Shown here: positions 9,501-17,311 of the stretch, in pieces
How positions within the stretch are numbered: position 1 is the first letter of the stretch
Layout of the letters: each line of letters starts with the position of its first letter
From: JBIKLM01 sp044375105
GTDB lineage: Bacteria > Planctomycetota > UBA1135 > GCA-002686595
DNA length: 39,410 nucleotides
Direction of reading: 5' to 3'
Assembly: GCA_044375105.1 (NCBI GenBank)
Contig: JBILNK010000014.1
Span: 1 to 39,410, forward strand
Notes under the pieces: generated by a model
Told to the model about the DNA's origin: nothing
Databases searched by the model: none
Seen by the model: only the letters and a program-made list of their open reading frames with translations
Program-made: the position numbers and the translations under genes

Positions 9501-10458
9501 GCCGGCGGCGATCCTCGGTCGCTTCGATCTGCTGCCGGAGCACCGGCAGGACAGCTTCGGCGATCACCTCCACAGCAGCACCGCCCTGTTCGCCCAGCCG
9601 CGCATGCAGCCGGGCGTGCACTACCACGGCCTGGCCCTGTGCACCGGCAACCTCTCCGTGCCGCGCGCGGTCCTTGCAGAGGTCGGCGGCTTCGATGCGG
9701 GTTTTCCCGCCCCGGGCGGCGAGGACTCCGAGCTCGGGCTGCGCCTCGAGCGCCAGCGCGGGGTGCGCGTGCGCTACGAGCCCGGGCTCGAGTGCGGCCA
9801 CGACCACGCCCTCGGCATCCGCGACCTGGCCCGCCGCAAGAAAGTGCTCGGCGCCGCGGTGGCCCGCATCCAGAACCTGCACGGCGACGTCGGGCTGACG
9901 TCGGGACTCGGCTGGCCCCTCGCGCCCGCCGCGCTGGGGGAGCTCGAGCGCGAAACCGTGGTCTTCGCGCCGCGGCTCGAGGCGGTCCAAGCGCAGATCG
10001 AGCGCCTGTGCGCCGAGGAGCGCCGCACGGGACGCCGCAGCCCCGATCGGGCGGCCCTGGCCAGCCTGATCCGCTTCGTCGAAGAGCGCTGCTTCCGACA
10101 GGGCCTGTGGGAGGCCCTGACGGGCGGCAGCCCCGCCGAACCCGCGCCCGGCTCCGACCGCTCGGGCAACGCTCGGGCCATCGAAGCCCAGCCGGCCCTA
10201 CGGCCGGACGGCCCGCGCAGCCGGTCGGCGTCCGGCTCGAGCGCCGGCGCCGCAAGCGAATCCGCCGCCGGTGGACGAGGGGCCAGGGCAAGAAACGGCC
10301 CTGCGGAGGTCTCCGACGCGCAGGCCACGGAAGCCACAGCTCCGGCCGCGGGCTCGCGGTCGGCGCCGTCGCCCTCCCCGTTGGCCTCATCGGAACAACC
10401 CGCATCGGCGCCGCGCGCTCGCCCCGGTCCCGGCGGGCTCAAGCTCTCCCTGGGCTGA
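6586..10458 (+). CDS. Sulfotransferase (C-terminal part) fused to three GT-A-like modules, two of them intact GT2
   Basis: This is the main part of the fusion that begins at 6258; read alone, its first usable start would be GTG 6640. Order of domains: the sulfotransferase 3'-phosphate-binding part (VVFRDPRSTVASMLEE, about 6637-6690, to ~6970); a degenerate GT-like module (about 7020-7600, FDPDVEPLPG); a first GT2 (about 7660-8330, SLCTYDRRDV, VDDGSKDGT, INDDTIADPG, HYGCEDSDLG); a helical linker; a second GT2 (about 9170-9850, VVIASQDRP, VDDGS, LNDDAVPGPD, GGEDSELGL); and a disordered Ala/Ser/Pro-rich tail (about 10130-10458). No transmembrane segment is seen. It probably builds and sulfates a glycan together with the upstream glycosyltransferase, whose GT2 module is clearly paralogous. 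The substrate is unknown. One enzyme carrying both sulfotransferase and several glycosyltransferase domains is unusual. Confidence 0.88.
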   Translation, partial: FCFTLPAWRPLLGETRFLVVFRDPRSTVASMLEECRRAPYLAGLDPTEAELTDLWVAAHRRLLAEAGRGSWRFVHAEQILDGSALPDLERFLEASLDARFPEQTLLRESPAGPLEGPLGELYAELCARAGHRPGARSSGPRPRLAGLCRVRSESEARRAIAAAERCRGVELELFLAVPPGGRFEGLEAPAGLALRWLEVPGDSEGRAVQLAAQATQAPFLALFDPDVEPLPGRLSAAAQALASSDAELWSSDFFLSDAHGQFVGRSSADLMGEAPGPRFEASLVGRREAWLSTPTADFFPAIRARWAAARRAGRWLHARQPGQVIARDLYQREYEDSRRTAASVAQWSRPAPALARPRLTVSLCTYDRRDVLEECLRALCRQTVPPGTFELVLVDDGSKDGTAEFLQGLELPLPHRLVRQPNGGLASARNTGLALARGEFVLFINDDTIADPGLVEAHLAAHQSLGRPACVLGNLRQPPGALENALMRVIEAGDFMFDYARLSPGQVLDGLHFYTCNVSAPLAAVRAAGGFDQSFRHYGCEDSDLGLALEAAGLELHYRPECSAEHRHLFDLEYVRRRARTVGQASIRLMRKHPALVERWNNRGLGLEFLREELSRKAGKQGQLERLAATLSSVDLGALAPLSDGARAFGKAVETRLENALVELHRLWFWQGNRDGLEQARLEGVAEFERAMPLAGARLAGPRTLLAAPDWSDLQALDRIIGAAEALAGFARWKLLLPAWTGHLPELQRELEQQLAAAYARREAARGAGAPAFDLEVDLEPWPESSGAWLELEAQADAWFGPGPDPALMPLELRLERFEEAPQLLGWRRRFGVDLPVPLGLERPAPPGSPWAQRALGSGSEPELSVVIASQDRPKLLLALLERLAAQDLSPRRFEVLLVDDGSAEPLETALTGRPWPFPLLLLRQPASGPAAARNRALERARGDFVLFLNDDAVPGPDLLSRHLALQRGSSEPAAILGRFDLLPEHRQDSFGDHLHSSTALFAQPRMQPGVHYHGLALCTGNLSVPRAVLAEVGGFDAGFPAPGGEDSELGLRLERQRGVRVRYEPGLECGHDHALGIRDLARRKKVLGAAVARIQNLHGDVGLTSGLGWPLAPAALGELERETVVFAPRLEAVQAQIERLCAEERRTGRRSPDRAALASLIRFVEERCFRQGLWEALTGGSPAEPAPGSDRSGNARAIEAQPALRPDGPRSRSASGSSAGAASESAAGGRGARARNGPAEVSDAQATEATAPAAGSRSAPSPSPLASSEQPASAPRARPGPGGLKLSLG

Positions 10459-10786
10459 TCCCCGGATCCGGGCCCTGGCCTGCGGATCGACGCGCAGCCG
10501 CCCGCTGCGCTTCGATCCGAGACCCCGACCCCATTCGCGACGAGACGCCCGCCGCCGCCGGCCGACCCTTGCGCAACGCAGGGCGCTGCCGCCACCCGGG
10601 GCGTTGCCGCTCCGCGCCCGGGCCCCATCGCGCCCGGTTGGCGCGGGGCGCCGGGCCAGCAGCAGCGCCTTCGGATCGAGCCAGAGCGATGGTTCCGGCC
10701 AGCAGCGCACCCCGGCAACGCGGGCAGGGCCAGGCGCTTCGACCGGCGCAGCGGGGCAGCGTTCCGGACAGGGCTAGGATGAGGCC
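10459..10786. other. Intergenic region before the hydrolase gene
   Basis: The 328 nt contain no protein-like ORF and no recognisable RNA gene. The only signal is the TAGGAT hexamer at its right end. Confidence 0.5.
10775..10780 (+). promoter_or_regulatory. TAGGAT -10-like hexamer, predicted leaderless promoter
   Basis: TAGGAT is followed by six bases (GAGGCC) and then the ATG at 10787, so the expected transcription start coincides with the start codon. The GAGG that overlaps the spacer is only 2 nt from the ATG, too near for a normal ribosome-binding site. No -35 box is visible. Confidence 0.45.
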
Positions 10787-12136
10787 ATGCGCCGCTCGAT
10801 CCGGTCCCCGTTGCCCGCCCTGTGGAGCACGCTCGCTGCGCTGCTCCTGCTGCTGTCCGGCTGGTCCCCGTCCAGAGCCCAGGAGCAGGCCCCCGCGCCG
10901 CCCGACAAGCGCGAGCTGGAGGCCCTGATCGAGGAGTACCTCGGGCTCGGCTCGCGCGCCGTCGGTGCCGCGCGGGAGCGCCAGCTCGAGATCCAGGCGC
11001 GGCTCACGGCGCTGCCCGATCTGAGCGCCGAAGAGGAAGCGCGCTGGCGCAAGGAGCTGCAAAAGGCCTGGGAAAAGTTGCCCGGATTGCCCGCCGAAAA
11101 GGGTGACAATTGGTACTTCGAGGATCCCCGCCGCGGCCGCTACATCGTCGGCGGCAAGCGCTCGAAGCCGGCGGGCCTGTTGATCGGCATGCACGGCGGC
11201 GGCGTGGGCTCCGGCGACGCGGGCTCGATCGCGCCGCTGTACGAAGGCGCCGCGGCGCGGCAGAAGTGGGTTGCCCTGTTCCCGGAGGTGCTCGAAAAGA
11301 CCGAGCGCGGCTGGACGGACGCAGGCACCGAAGAGTGGATCCTCGATCTGATCGAGCAGGCCCGGCGCAGCTTCTCCGTGGACGCGGACCGGGTCTATCT
11401 GGCCGGCCACTCGATGGGCGGCTACGGGGCCTGGACCTTGGGGGCTCACCACGCGGATCGCGTCGCGGCCCTGGCTCCCGCGGCCGGCGGGCCCACGCCG
11501 ATCCTGGACCGGGCCACGGGCAAGCCGACCGACATCGATTGGGGCGTGATCCCGAGCCTGCGCAACGTGCCCATGGTCGTTTATCAGAGCCGCGACGATC
11601 CGCAGGTGCCCGCGGACGTGAATCAACTGGCCGCCCGCAGGGTGGCCGAAGCCCGCGCGCGCTGGGGCGGCTACAGCGACTTCACCTACTGGGAAGTGGA
11701 CGGGCAGGGCCACGGCCTGCCGCCCGGGGGTGCGGAAGCCCATTTCGAGCGCATCCGCGGCTTCGTGCGCCAAGCGCGCCCCAGCGAGATCGTCTGGCAG
11801 CCGGTGCTGAGCTGGAAGCGGCAGTTTTATTGGCTGGCCTCTGAGCGCCCCGCCGAGGGCGCGCTGCTCGAGGCGCGCCTCGATCGCGCGGCCAATCGGA
11901 TCTCCGTGACCCGCCAAGCCGGTGCGGGCCGCGGCGGCGGGCCGGGCCTGGCGGTGTACGTGGATGCAGAGCTGGTCGACTTCGCTCGGCCCCTCGAGGT
12001 GTTGCTCGACGGCCAGGTGGTCTTCAGCGGGCAGCCGCGGCGGCGTCTCGAGTGGCTGCTCGAGACCTCGACCAGCGGCGACGACGCGCGTCGCTTCAGC
12101 GCCCGGGTGCCGCTCGAGCCGCAGGCAGCCCGTTGA
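10787..12136 (+). CDS. Secreted alpha/beta hydrolase (PHB-depolymerase/esterase-like)
   Basis: An exported hydrolase of 449 residues. A signal peptide covers residues 1-31 (charged start, then LAALLLLLSGW, cleavage near SRA-QEQ). After a helical, charged stretch (40-105), the alpha/beta-hydrolase core begins: LLIGMHGGG at 131-139 supplies the oxyanion hole, GHSMGG at 207-212 the nucleophile Ser209, SRDDP at 268-272 the probable acid (Asp270 or 271) and GQGHG at 306-310 the His309. The triad is complete. The C-terminal ~110 residues are beta-rich and may form an accessory domain. The closest general resemblance is to PHB-depolymerase and feruloyl-esterase-like hydrolases; the actual ester substrate is not evident. 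It ends 210 nt from the convergent DUF2071 gene. Confidence 0.85.
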   Translation: MRRSIRSPLPALWSTLAALLLLLSGWSPSRAQEQAPAPPDKRELEALIEEYLGLGSRAVGAARERQLEIQARLTALPDLSAEEEARWRKELQKAWEKLPGLPAEKGDNWYFEDPRRGRYIVGGKRSKPAGLLIGMHGGGVGSGDAGSIAPLYEGAAARQKWVALFPEVLEKTERGWTDAGTEEWILDLIEQARRSFSVDADRVYLAGHSMGGYGAWTLGAHHADRVAALAPAAGGPTPILDRATGKPTDIDWGVIPSLRNVPMVVYQSRDDPQVPADVNQLAARRVAEARARWGGYSDFTYWEVDGQGHGLPPGGAEAHFERIRGFVRQARPSEIVWQPVLSWKRQFYWLASERPAEGALLEARLDRAANRISVTRQAGAGRGGGPGLAVYVDAELVDFARPLEVLLDGQVVFSGQPRRRLEWLLETSTSGDDARRFSARVPLEPQAAR

Positions 12137-12346
12137 TCGGCCAAAGGGCCAAGGAAGCGTCGTTTCTGAATCGATCGGCAGCCTGAGAGCCCGGCGGCAA
12201 GCCCTCGCTGGACCGCCGGAGCAGGGCCCGTTTCCCGAAGCCGACCGGCAACGCGGCGCGGGCGGCACGGCGCAGACGCAGCCTCCTCGCAGCGCCCCCG
12301 GAACGCCGCCTGGCTGCCCGAGAGCCCGGAAGGCCTGGGTGGGACT

Positions 12347-13126
12347 TCAGGGTCGACGTGCCCCGGCCCGCGGACCGCCTGCGACCCGCCGCAGGGGCCA
12401 GGCCACCACGTCCAGCTCGTGCGCATAGAGCAAGCTGGCGGGCGCCTGGTCCAAAGCCAGCCCGAGACCGCTGGCCAGGGTGTTGGTCTCGAATTCCGCC
12501 CAGGCCGCCTGCAAGGGCCAAGGCCTGTGGTGGATATCGCCCTGATAGAGCCGGCCGCGTCCATCGGCGCTGAAGAGAGCGTAGCGCTCGGTGGCCCAGC
12601 GCTCGAAGCTGGGCCAACGCCTTGCATTCTGATCGGCGCTCGGACCGTAGCGCAGGGCCACCCGAGCCGCAGGAGCCCCGCGATGGGTGCGCTCGCTCGA
12701 GTAGAGCAAGCCCCGGGCGTCCAGGACGAGCCCCATGCGCGCATCGAAGTAGGGCAGGTGGAACAGGGCCCGTGCGCCGCGCACGGCCGTGCGGCTCTCG
12801 GCGTCCAGGCTGAAGAACCAAACCCCGGGAACCCCCTGGCAGCGCACGTAGGTGCGCAGATTGAGCTCGAGGAAACGGCGCGTGCCTGGCACTCCAGGCA
12901 GCCGCCAGGGCCCCACCGAGCGCATCTCGAAGGGCACGACCCCCAGGTAGGCGCGGCCTTCGAAAGTATCCAGCTCGAGGCCCGGCGGCAGTTCGGACTC
13001 GAGGGCCGCGGCGGGCGCCTCGAAATGCGCAAACAGCAGCCGGTGCCAGGCCATGCGCAGCACCCAAGGACCCGCGGGCCACGGCAGGGGCCGGTGCGTG
13101 CGTTCAGACAAGAAATCGAAGCGCAT
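12347..13126 (-). CDS. DUF2071 (YqjF-like) family protein
   Basis: A soluble protein of 259 residues, close to the usual DUF2071 length of about 240. Family hallmarks are present in order: WHRLLFAHFEAP near residue 27, ELPPGLELDTFEGRAYLGVVPFEMRSV near 44-70, and LELNLRTYVRCQGVPGVWFFSLDAES near 86-111. DUF2071 proteins share the acetoacetate-decarboxylase-like fold, but their function is not established and none is claimed here. The start is ATG 13126. The upstream sequence has no clear -10 hexamer and no Shine-Dalgarno. It stands alone on the minus strand, convergent with the hydrolase gene and 522 nt downstream of the DUF1573 gene. Confidence 0.85.
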   Translation of the reverse strand: MRFDFLSERTHRPLPWPAGPWVLRMAWHRLLFAHFEAPAAALESELPPGLELDTFEGRAYLGVVPFEMRSVGPWRLPGVPGTRRFLELNLRTYVRCQGVPGVWFFSLDAESRTAVRGARALFHLPYFDARMGLVLDARGLLYSSERTHRGAPAARVALRYGPSADQNARRWPSFERWATERYALFSADGRGRLYQGDIHHRPWPLQAAWAEFETNTLASGLGLALDQAPASLLYAHELDVVAWPLRRVAGGPRAGARRP

Positions 13127-13648
13127 GGCACAGGTGGACGAGGAAGCTGATCCTCCCCTCGGCCGATGGAAGCGGCATCGGACGCGGTCGAGCGCCCCAT
13201 GGTGCCGCGGGAGGCCGGGCGGGCGGACCAGGGGAGGCCCAAGCCGGCTTTGACTCCCATGGGAGGGGCTTCACACTCCTGGGATCCACCACGGCCCGTG
13301 CAAGCCCCGACGGGACGCGGGAATCGAGAGGCGGAGGGGAACCAAAGGCCTGTGAAGCCGGACCGCCGGAGGGCTTGGTCCGCGCTCCCCGGCAGCCTGG
13401 CTAACCGGCCACGGCTTGGGGACGGACAGCGCACGAGCGGAGAGCTCCCCGGGGCCCGGAGCGCACCCACGGGCCGCAGTGAAGGAGCTGGGGCCCGCCC
13501 GAGCGCGCGGGCTGCCGGTTGCGCGGGCCAGGGCTCGACGCGCGGGTTGCGCGGGGCAGGGCTCGACGCGCCGGTTGCGCGGGGCGGCGCTCGACGCGCC
13601 GGTTGCGCGGGGCGGCGCTCGACGCGCCGCTCGCCTCCCGGCGGAGAC
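13127..13648. other. Intergenic region holding a 28-bp minisatellite
   Basis: This 522-nt gap lies between two minus-strand genes. Its left part should hold the DUF2071 promoter, which I could not identify. Its right part is the tandem array at 13517-13628. No ORF looks genuine. Confidence 0.6.
13517..13628. repeat. Tandem repeat, 28-bp unit, four full copies
   Basis: Copies start at 13517, 13545, 13573 and 13601, exactly 28 bp apart. Each begins GGTTGCGCGGG and ends CTCGACGCGC followed by C or G. The last two copies are identical; the first two differ mainly by CAGGG for CGGCG in the middle. Copies 3 and 4 contain a short inverted repeat (GGCGC, five-base loop, GCGCC). The array ends 20 bp before the stop codon of the minus-strand DUF1573 gene, so it would be transcribed as that gene's 3' tail. 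Confidence 0.9.
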
Positions 13649-15142
13649 TCAACCGCCGGCGCTCTGGGTCCCGGCGCCGCTCGGCGCGGCTCCGGCGCCC
13701 GCCGGGGGCGCGGGAACCGACGGGGTCGCGGCCGGAGGCGTCGCCGGGCGCACCACGGTTTCGCGGCACACGCCGGTGAAGGGCAGCGAGATCTGGGCCT
13801 TGCTCGGGTGCCCCACGTCGATGTCGAGGAAGCCCCCGAACGGACCGGCGAAACTCTCCGGGAGATCGGAGATGGTGAGCTGGATCACCGGCTCGCCGGC
13901 GTCGTTGCGGGACCAGGCCGTGCGCGCGTGAGCGAGCAGCACCTCGGTCATGGCATCGGTCTGACCGCGCACGCGCACCGGGACCTCCCCGAGCACGAAG
14001 TTCGGGTCCTGGATCTTGATCGCGGCGACCTTCACGCGCTCCGCGCCCGGGGGCACGATGCCGAACGAAAGGTAATTGGGATCGGCGTTCACCAGCCCGA
14101 CCACGTTGGCCAAGGTGTAGACCGTGACCTGGTGCTTGCGGCGGGTGCCGTCCGCCAGGGGCAAGGAGCCCTCCATGGGCTCGTCGCTCTCGAGCAGGAT
14201 CGGCCAGTTGTTGCTGGGCATCTCGGGGGCGCCGGGGCCCAGGGTAGCGACCAGGTCCCAGGAGCCGGCGCGGCCGTCGATCGGATCCTTGGGCTCGAGG
14301 GTGACCTTCAGGTACTCGGGCAGGGTGCTGGTCGGGGAGAGCGCCAGCGCGAACTGGTCGGCCACCGGGCTGGTGATCGTCAGGCGCCGCGTGGCGGTGT
14401 CGTTGACCAACAGCTTGTCGAAGTTGAGGTAGGGCGAGGGCTGCAGCACGAAGAAGGGCTGGATGCTCGCTTTGAGCTTGATCACGTCGGTGCGCGACGT
14501 GTCGTTGGTGAACAAGGTCACGTTGCCTTCCCAGGCCCCTTGTTTGCCCTCGGTGTTGACGCCGACCTCGATCAAGAGCTTGTCGCCGGGCGAGAGCTCG
14601 CTGTCGAAGACGTAGTCCGAGCGCTGGCCATCGGCGGAGACGCGCTGGAACTTGCTGGTGGTGCAGCCGCAGCTGGGGCGCGCCGCGCTGACCTTGAGCG
14701 GCCCGACCCCCGTGTTGCTGAACTCGAGTTCGCGGGTCCGAGACTCGCCCTGCACCAAGCTGCCGAAATCGATCAGCGCAAGGTCCTCGGGGATCACCAG
14801 TTCGCCGACGGGCCCGGTGGAAACCTCGGGGGCCGGCGGCGCGCCCCCCGCGGGCGGCCCATAGGCCGGGTCGGCGGGCGAGGGGCCGACCGGGCCGGCG
14901 GACCGGCGCGTCTCGAGGCGCAGCTTGGACAGATCCGCTTGGGTCTTGAGCTTCTTCGGATGGGCTCCGGTGGTGCGCTCCCCGCCCGCTTGGACCGGGC
15001 TCTGGGTCGGGGGCGCGCCGGCCGGGCGGCTCTCCTGAGCGATCCCAGCGGCGGCGGGCAGGGCGAGGCCGGCGACCAGGCCAGCCAAGAGCGCCGGCCG
15101 AGGACGGGGAAGGAGCGAGAGGCGGGGGGCTCGGGGGTTCAT
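13649..15142 (-). CDS. Exported DUF1573-domain protein
   Basis: A 497-residue exported protein. The N-terminus has a basic start and a hydrophobic core (ALLAGLVAGLALPAAAG), with cleavage probably after AIAQ-like residues near 35. A low-complexity Pro/Gly stretch follows to about residue 115. The DUF1573 signature follows: IDFGSLVQGESRTRELEFSN and PSCGCTTSKF, the conserved Cys pair region. The rest is a series of Ig-like beta segments (for example FNLEV-type strands around LTITSPVADQF and YLSFGIVPPGAERVKV), and the C-terminus is an Ala/Pro/Gly tail. DUF1573 proteins are abundant in Planctomycetota and Bacteroidota and resemble ASH-type Ig folds; their role is unknown. A second family member follows the same orientation 605 nt upstream. 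The start is ATG 15142. Confidence 0.88.
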   Translation of the reverse strand: MNPRAPRLSLLPRPRPALLAGLVAGLALPAAAGIAQESRPAGAPPTQSPVQAGGERTTGAHPKKLKTQADLSKLRLETRRSAGPVGPSPADPAYGPPAGGAPPAPEVSTGPVGELVIPEDLALIDFGSLVQGESRTRELEFSNTGVGPLKVSAARPSCGCTTSKFQRVSADGQRSDYVFDSELSPGDKLLIEVGVNTEGKQGAWEGNVTLFTNDTSRTDVIKLKASIQPFFVLQPSPYLNFDKLLVNDTATRRLTITSPVADQFALALSPTSTLPEYLKVTLEPKDPIDGRAGSWDLVATLGPGAPEMPSNNWPILLESDEPMEGSLPLADGTRRKHQVTVYTLANVVGLVNADPNYLSFGIVPPGAERVKVAAIKIQDPNFVLGEVPVRVRGQTDAMTEVLLAHARTAWSRNDAGEPVIQLTISDLPESFAGPFGGFLDIDVGHPSKAQISLPFTGVCRETVVRPATPPAATPSVPAPPAGAGAAPSGAGTQSAGG

Positions 15143-15747
15143 CGCGATGAGGACCGGCGCGGCGGTTTTTTGGGATGGGGTGCGGGAGGGCGTTCGCTGA
15201 GATCAGGGGGCGGCTAGCCCGGGGGACGTCGCGGGTGCCCGCGGCGGGCGGGGCGGCGGGCCTGGGAAGAGGATTGCTATCCCCCTCATTGTGGCACGGG
15301 CTCCCGCGGGTCGGAGGGGCTACGGCCGACCCGCGGGGTTGCTGGAGCCTGTCGCCCAACAATCGACGGCGTCCGGGGCGCTTGGTTTCCGCGCCAGCTT
15401 CGCTTTCCGGCGGGTTCGGGGCCCAAAAGCGGTCTCGGGCGGCGCGAAGTCCGCGTCCGTGGGTGCCGGGCGCCTCGGCCGCTTACGGGATTCTAGGCTC
15501 GGCTATCGGCCAGGAAACCCTCCCAGACCGGACTCGAGCCCCGGATGGCTGGAACGCCGGCCGCGCCGCGCTACCCCGCCCGCGGCCGCTCTCGCCCACC
15601 AACGCCAGCTTTCGCGCCACCCCCGGCGGACGGCGGCCGCGGAGGCCGGGGACGAGCTTGCGCGCCGGTCGCCTGCGAGTCCTTGATGTTTCTCCCAGCC
15701 CAGGAGCCCTCGGGCGCGCGGCCCGAGCCGCTCCGTTTCGTGCCCCT
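15143..15747. other. Intergenic region between the two DUF1573 genes
   Basis: The 605 nt contain several open frames, none with protein-like composition or a recognisable family. Near 15267-15285 the minus strand carries GATAGCAAT, a weak candidate -10 region for the DUF1573 gene. A T-run at 15164-15169 on the plus strand lies outside any terminator context. Confidence 0.45.
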
Positions 15748-17025
15748 TCAGGGCTTCTTGAGGGCGCCGGGCAGGCTGCCGAGCGGGCTGGAAGGGGGCT
15801 GACCGGGCGCCGGCCCGCCGCCGGAGCCGCGGGCCGAGGCGGTCAGGCCGACGACCAGCTCGGGTTGCTCCGGCCGCCCGAGGTCGAAGGTCAACCGGCC
15901 CATCAAGGTCCCGGCGGGGCTCGGAGGCAGCCCGCTGGTCCACAGGCGCAGGCGGTAGGCGGCCAGGGGAGCCGGCGGCACGCTGGGACCCGGCTCGACC
16001 GGCAGGAGCTCGAAGCGGAAGGCCTCGGAGAGGTCCCGATCCCCGAGCTGGACGCTGAGCCGCGCCGGGGCTGACTCCAGGTCGATGCCCGGGGCGAAGA
16101 CCAGCAGCTCCAGGCTGCGCTCTGCGGCCTGGTCGGGGGCCAGCACGCCGAAGGCGGCGCTGGGCGGCCGCGCCTCGACCAGCGCGACCACCTGGGCTTG
16201 GACCGTCACCCGGCCGCGCAAAACGGTCCCGCTGCGGTCTGCCAGGGGCTGGCCATCGGCCGTCAGATCGCTGGGGAAACTGAGCGGGAAGCTGCGCATG
16301 CCGGGCTGCAGGCCCGGACCGGGCCAGGCGCTGATTTCGAAGCGCGTGGCGCGTCCCTGCCCATCGGGATCCAGCGGCAGCACGGCGATCTCCAGTTCCT
16401 CGGTCAGGCCCTCGGGCGCCGTCGAGAGCTTGAGCCGCTGACCGGTGCTGCTGCTCAGGATCGCGGAGCGCCGCACGGAGGATCCGACCACGAAACGCCC
16501 CAGATCCAGGATCGGGGGATCGAGGGTCAAAAGAGAATTCACGTCGGCCTCGAGGGTCAGCTCTTGTCGCCCCCCCGGCAGATTGCCGTACAGCGTGATC
16601 GGCTTGACCTGCTTGCCGCTGCGGCCAAAGGTATCAAGCACCGCATCGATCTCGATACGCGTGCCCGGGGAGATGGCCGCCTTGAGGATCAGCGGCGCGC
16701 GCTGGCCGTCGGGACCGACCACGAAGGCATCGGCCTTGGTGCAGCCGCAGGACTTGTGCACGTTGATCAGCTCGAGGGGCTGATCGCCGCGCACCTCGAG
16801 CTCGAAGCGATGCTCGAGCGAAACCCCCTCGAAGACGCGCCCGAAGTCGTGCCGCGCGGGCCCGAGCAGACCGATTTCGGCGCTGGCTTCGGACCGACTC
16901 TGGGCGGCCGGCGCAGGGGCTTTCGGCTCTGGGGCCTCTGGCGCGGGCCCGCAGGCGCCCGCCAGCAAAGAAACCAGGACCAGCCGAAGGAAGGGCGAGC
17001 GAGGTTGCATGGGCCATCGGGACAT
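15748..17025 (-). CDS. DUF1573-domain lipoprotein
   Basis: A 425-residue lipoprotein from ATG 17025 (an internal in-frame ATG at 17010 also works; the frame extends upstream to 17088, but the -10 hexamer there argues against that). The signal peptide reads LRLVLVSLLAGAC, with the lipobox LAGAC giving a lipidated Cys. A Pro/Ala linker follows. The DUF1573 signature then appears: HDFGRVFEGVSLEHRFELEV and KSCGCTKADAF. Further Ig-like segments follow (PPILDLGRFVVGSSVRRSAIL, PSAAFGVLAPDQAAERSLEL), then a short disordered tail. It is paralogous to the protein at 13649 and lies on the same strand. It is probably anchored in the cell envelope; no partner can be named. It is divergent from the membrane protein gene at 17864. 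Confidence 0.88.
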   Translation of the reverse strand: MSRWPMQPRSPFLRLVLVSLLAGACGPAPEAPEPKAPAPAAQSRSEASAEIGLLGPARHDFGRVFEGVSLEHRFELEVRGDQPLELINVHKSCGCTKADAFVVGPDGQRAPLILKAAISPGTRIEIDAVLDTFGRSGKQVKPITLYGNLPGGRQELTLEADVNSLLTLDPPILDLGRFVVGSSVRRSAILSSSTGQRLKLSTAPEGLTEELEIAVLPLDPDGQGRATRFEISAWPGPGLQPGMRSFPLSFPSDLTADGQPLADRSGTVLRGRVTVQAQVVALVEARPPSAAFGVLAPDQAAERSLELLVFAPGIDLESAPARLSVQLGDRDLSEAFRFELLPVEPGPSVPPAPLAAYRLRLWTSGLPPSPAGTLMGRLTFDLGRPEQPELVVGLTASARGSGGGPAPGQPPSSPLGSLPGALKKP

Positions 17026-17032
17026 CGCAAAG

Positions 17033-17038
17033 AGTTTA
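17033..17038 (-). promoter_or_regulatory. TAAACT -10 hexamer, predicted leaderless promoter
   Basis: On the minus strand TAAACT is followed by seven bases (CTTTGCG) and the ATG at 17025. The expected transcription start falls on or next to the start codon. No -35 box is evident. Confidence 0.5.
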
Positions 17039-17290
17039 GCAGCCGGCCGCGCCCGGCGCGCTGCAACCAACGCGGCCGGCAAAGCCAAAGAGGAGCACGG
17101 ATGTCTGGGCTCGCGGGGCCCCGGCAGCCCGCTGAATGGGGCCGCTGCGCGAGGCTCGAGCGACCGAGGCGCGGCAACCGAGCGCGGTGCCTACGAGGCG
17201 GACTTCCTGCGCGAACCCCTCGGGAATGGGCCGTTCCCGGCGGGCGGACCCGAGGGGCGAGGGAAAAAACGGCGTTTGTTGAGCGGCGTT

Positions 17291-17311
17291 CGTTGGTCGA
17301 CCGGACCAACG
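17291..17311. promoter_or_regulatory. Inverted repeat, 8-bp perfect arms
   Basis: CGTTGGTC and GACCAACG are separated by five bases. The element sits inside the divergent intergenic region. A T-run follows only about 20 nt away on the minus strand, so a regulator-binding site is at least as likely as a terminator. Confidence 0.35.

Noticed and set aside
6433..9990. Minus-strand frames of 618 and 380 codons
   Set aside because: They lie antisense to the fusion gene, whose plus-strand frame carries ordered GT2 motifs.
4701..10928. A 2075-codon plus-strand frame through the glycan locus
   Set aside because: Only its stretch 6258-6585 is protein-like (sulfotransferase start). The rest is out of frame with the GT2 modules and Arg/Pro/Gly-rich.
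12191..12219. Hairpin CCGGCGG-N15-CCGCCGG between convergent genes as a bidirectional terminator
   Set aside because: Seven G/C pairs with a 15-nt loop and no T-run are easily found by chance in this DNA.
15164..15169. T-run as part of an intrinsic terminator
   Set aside because: It is on the plus strand where no gene ends, with no stable stem just before it. The T-run at 28660-28665 fails for the same reason.
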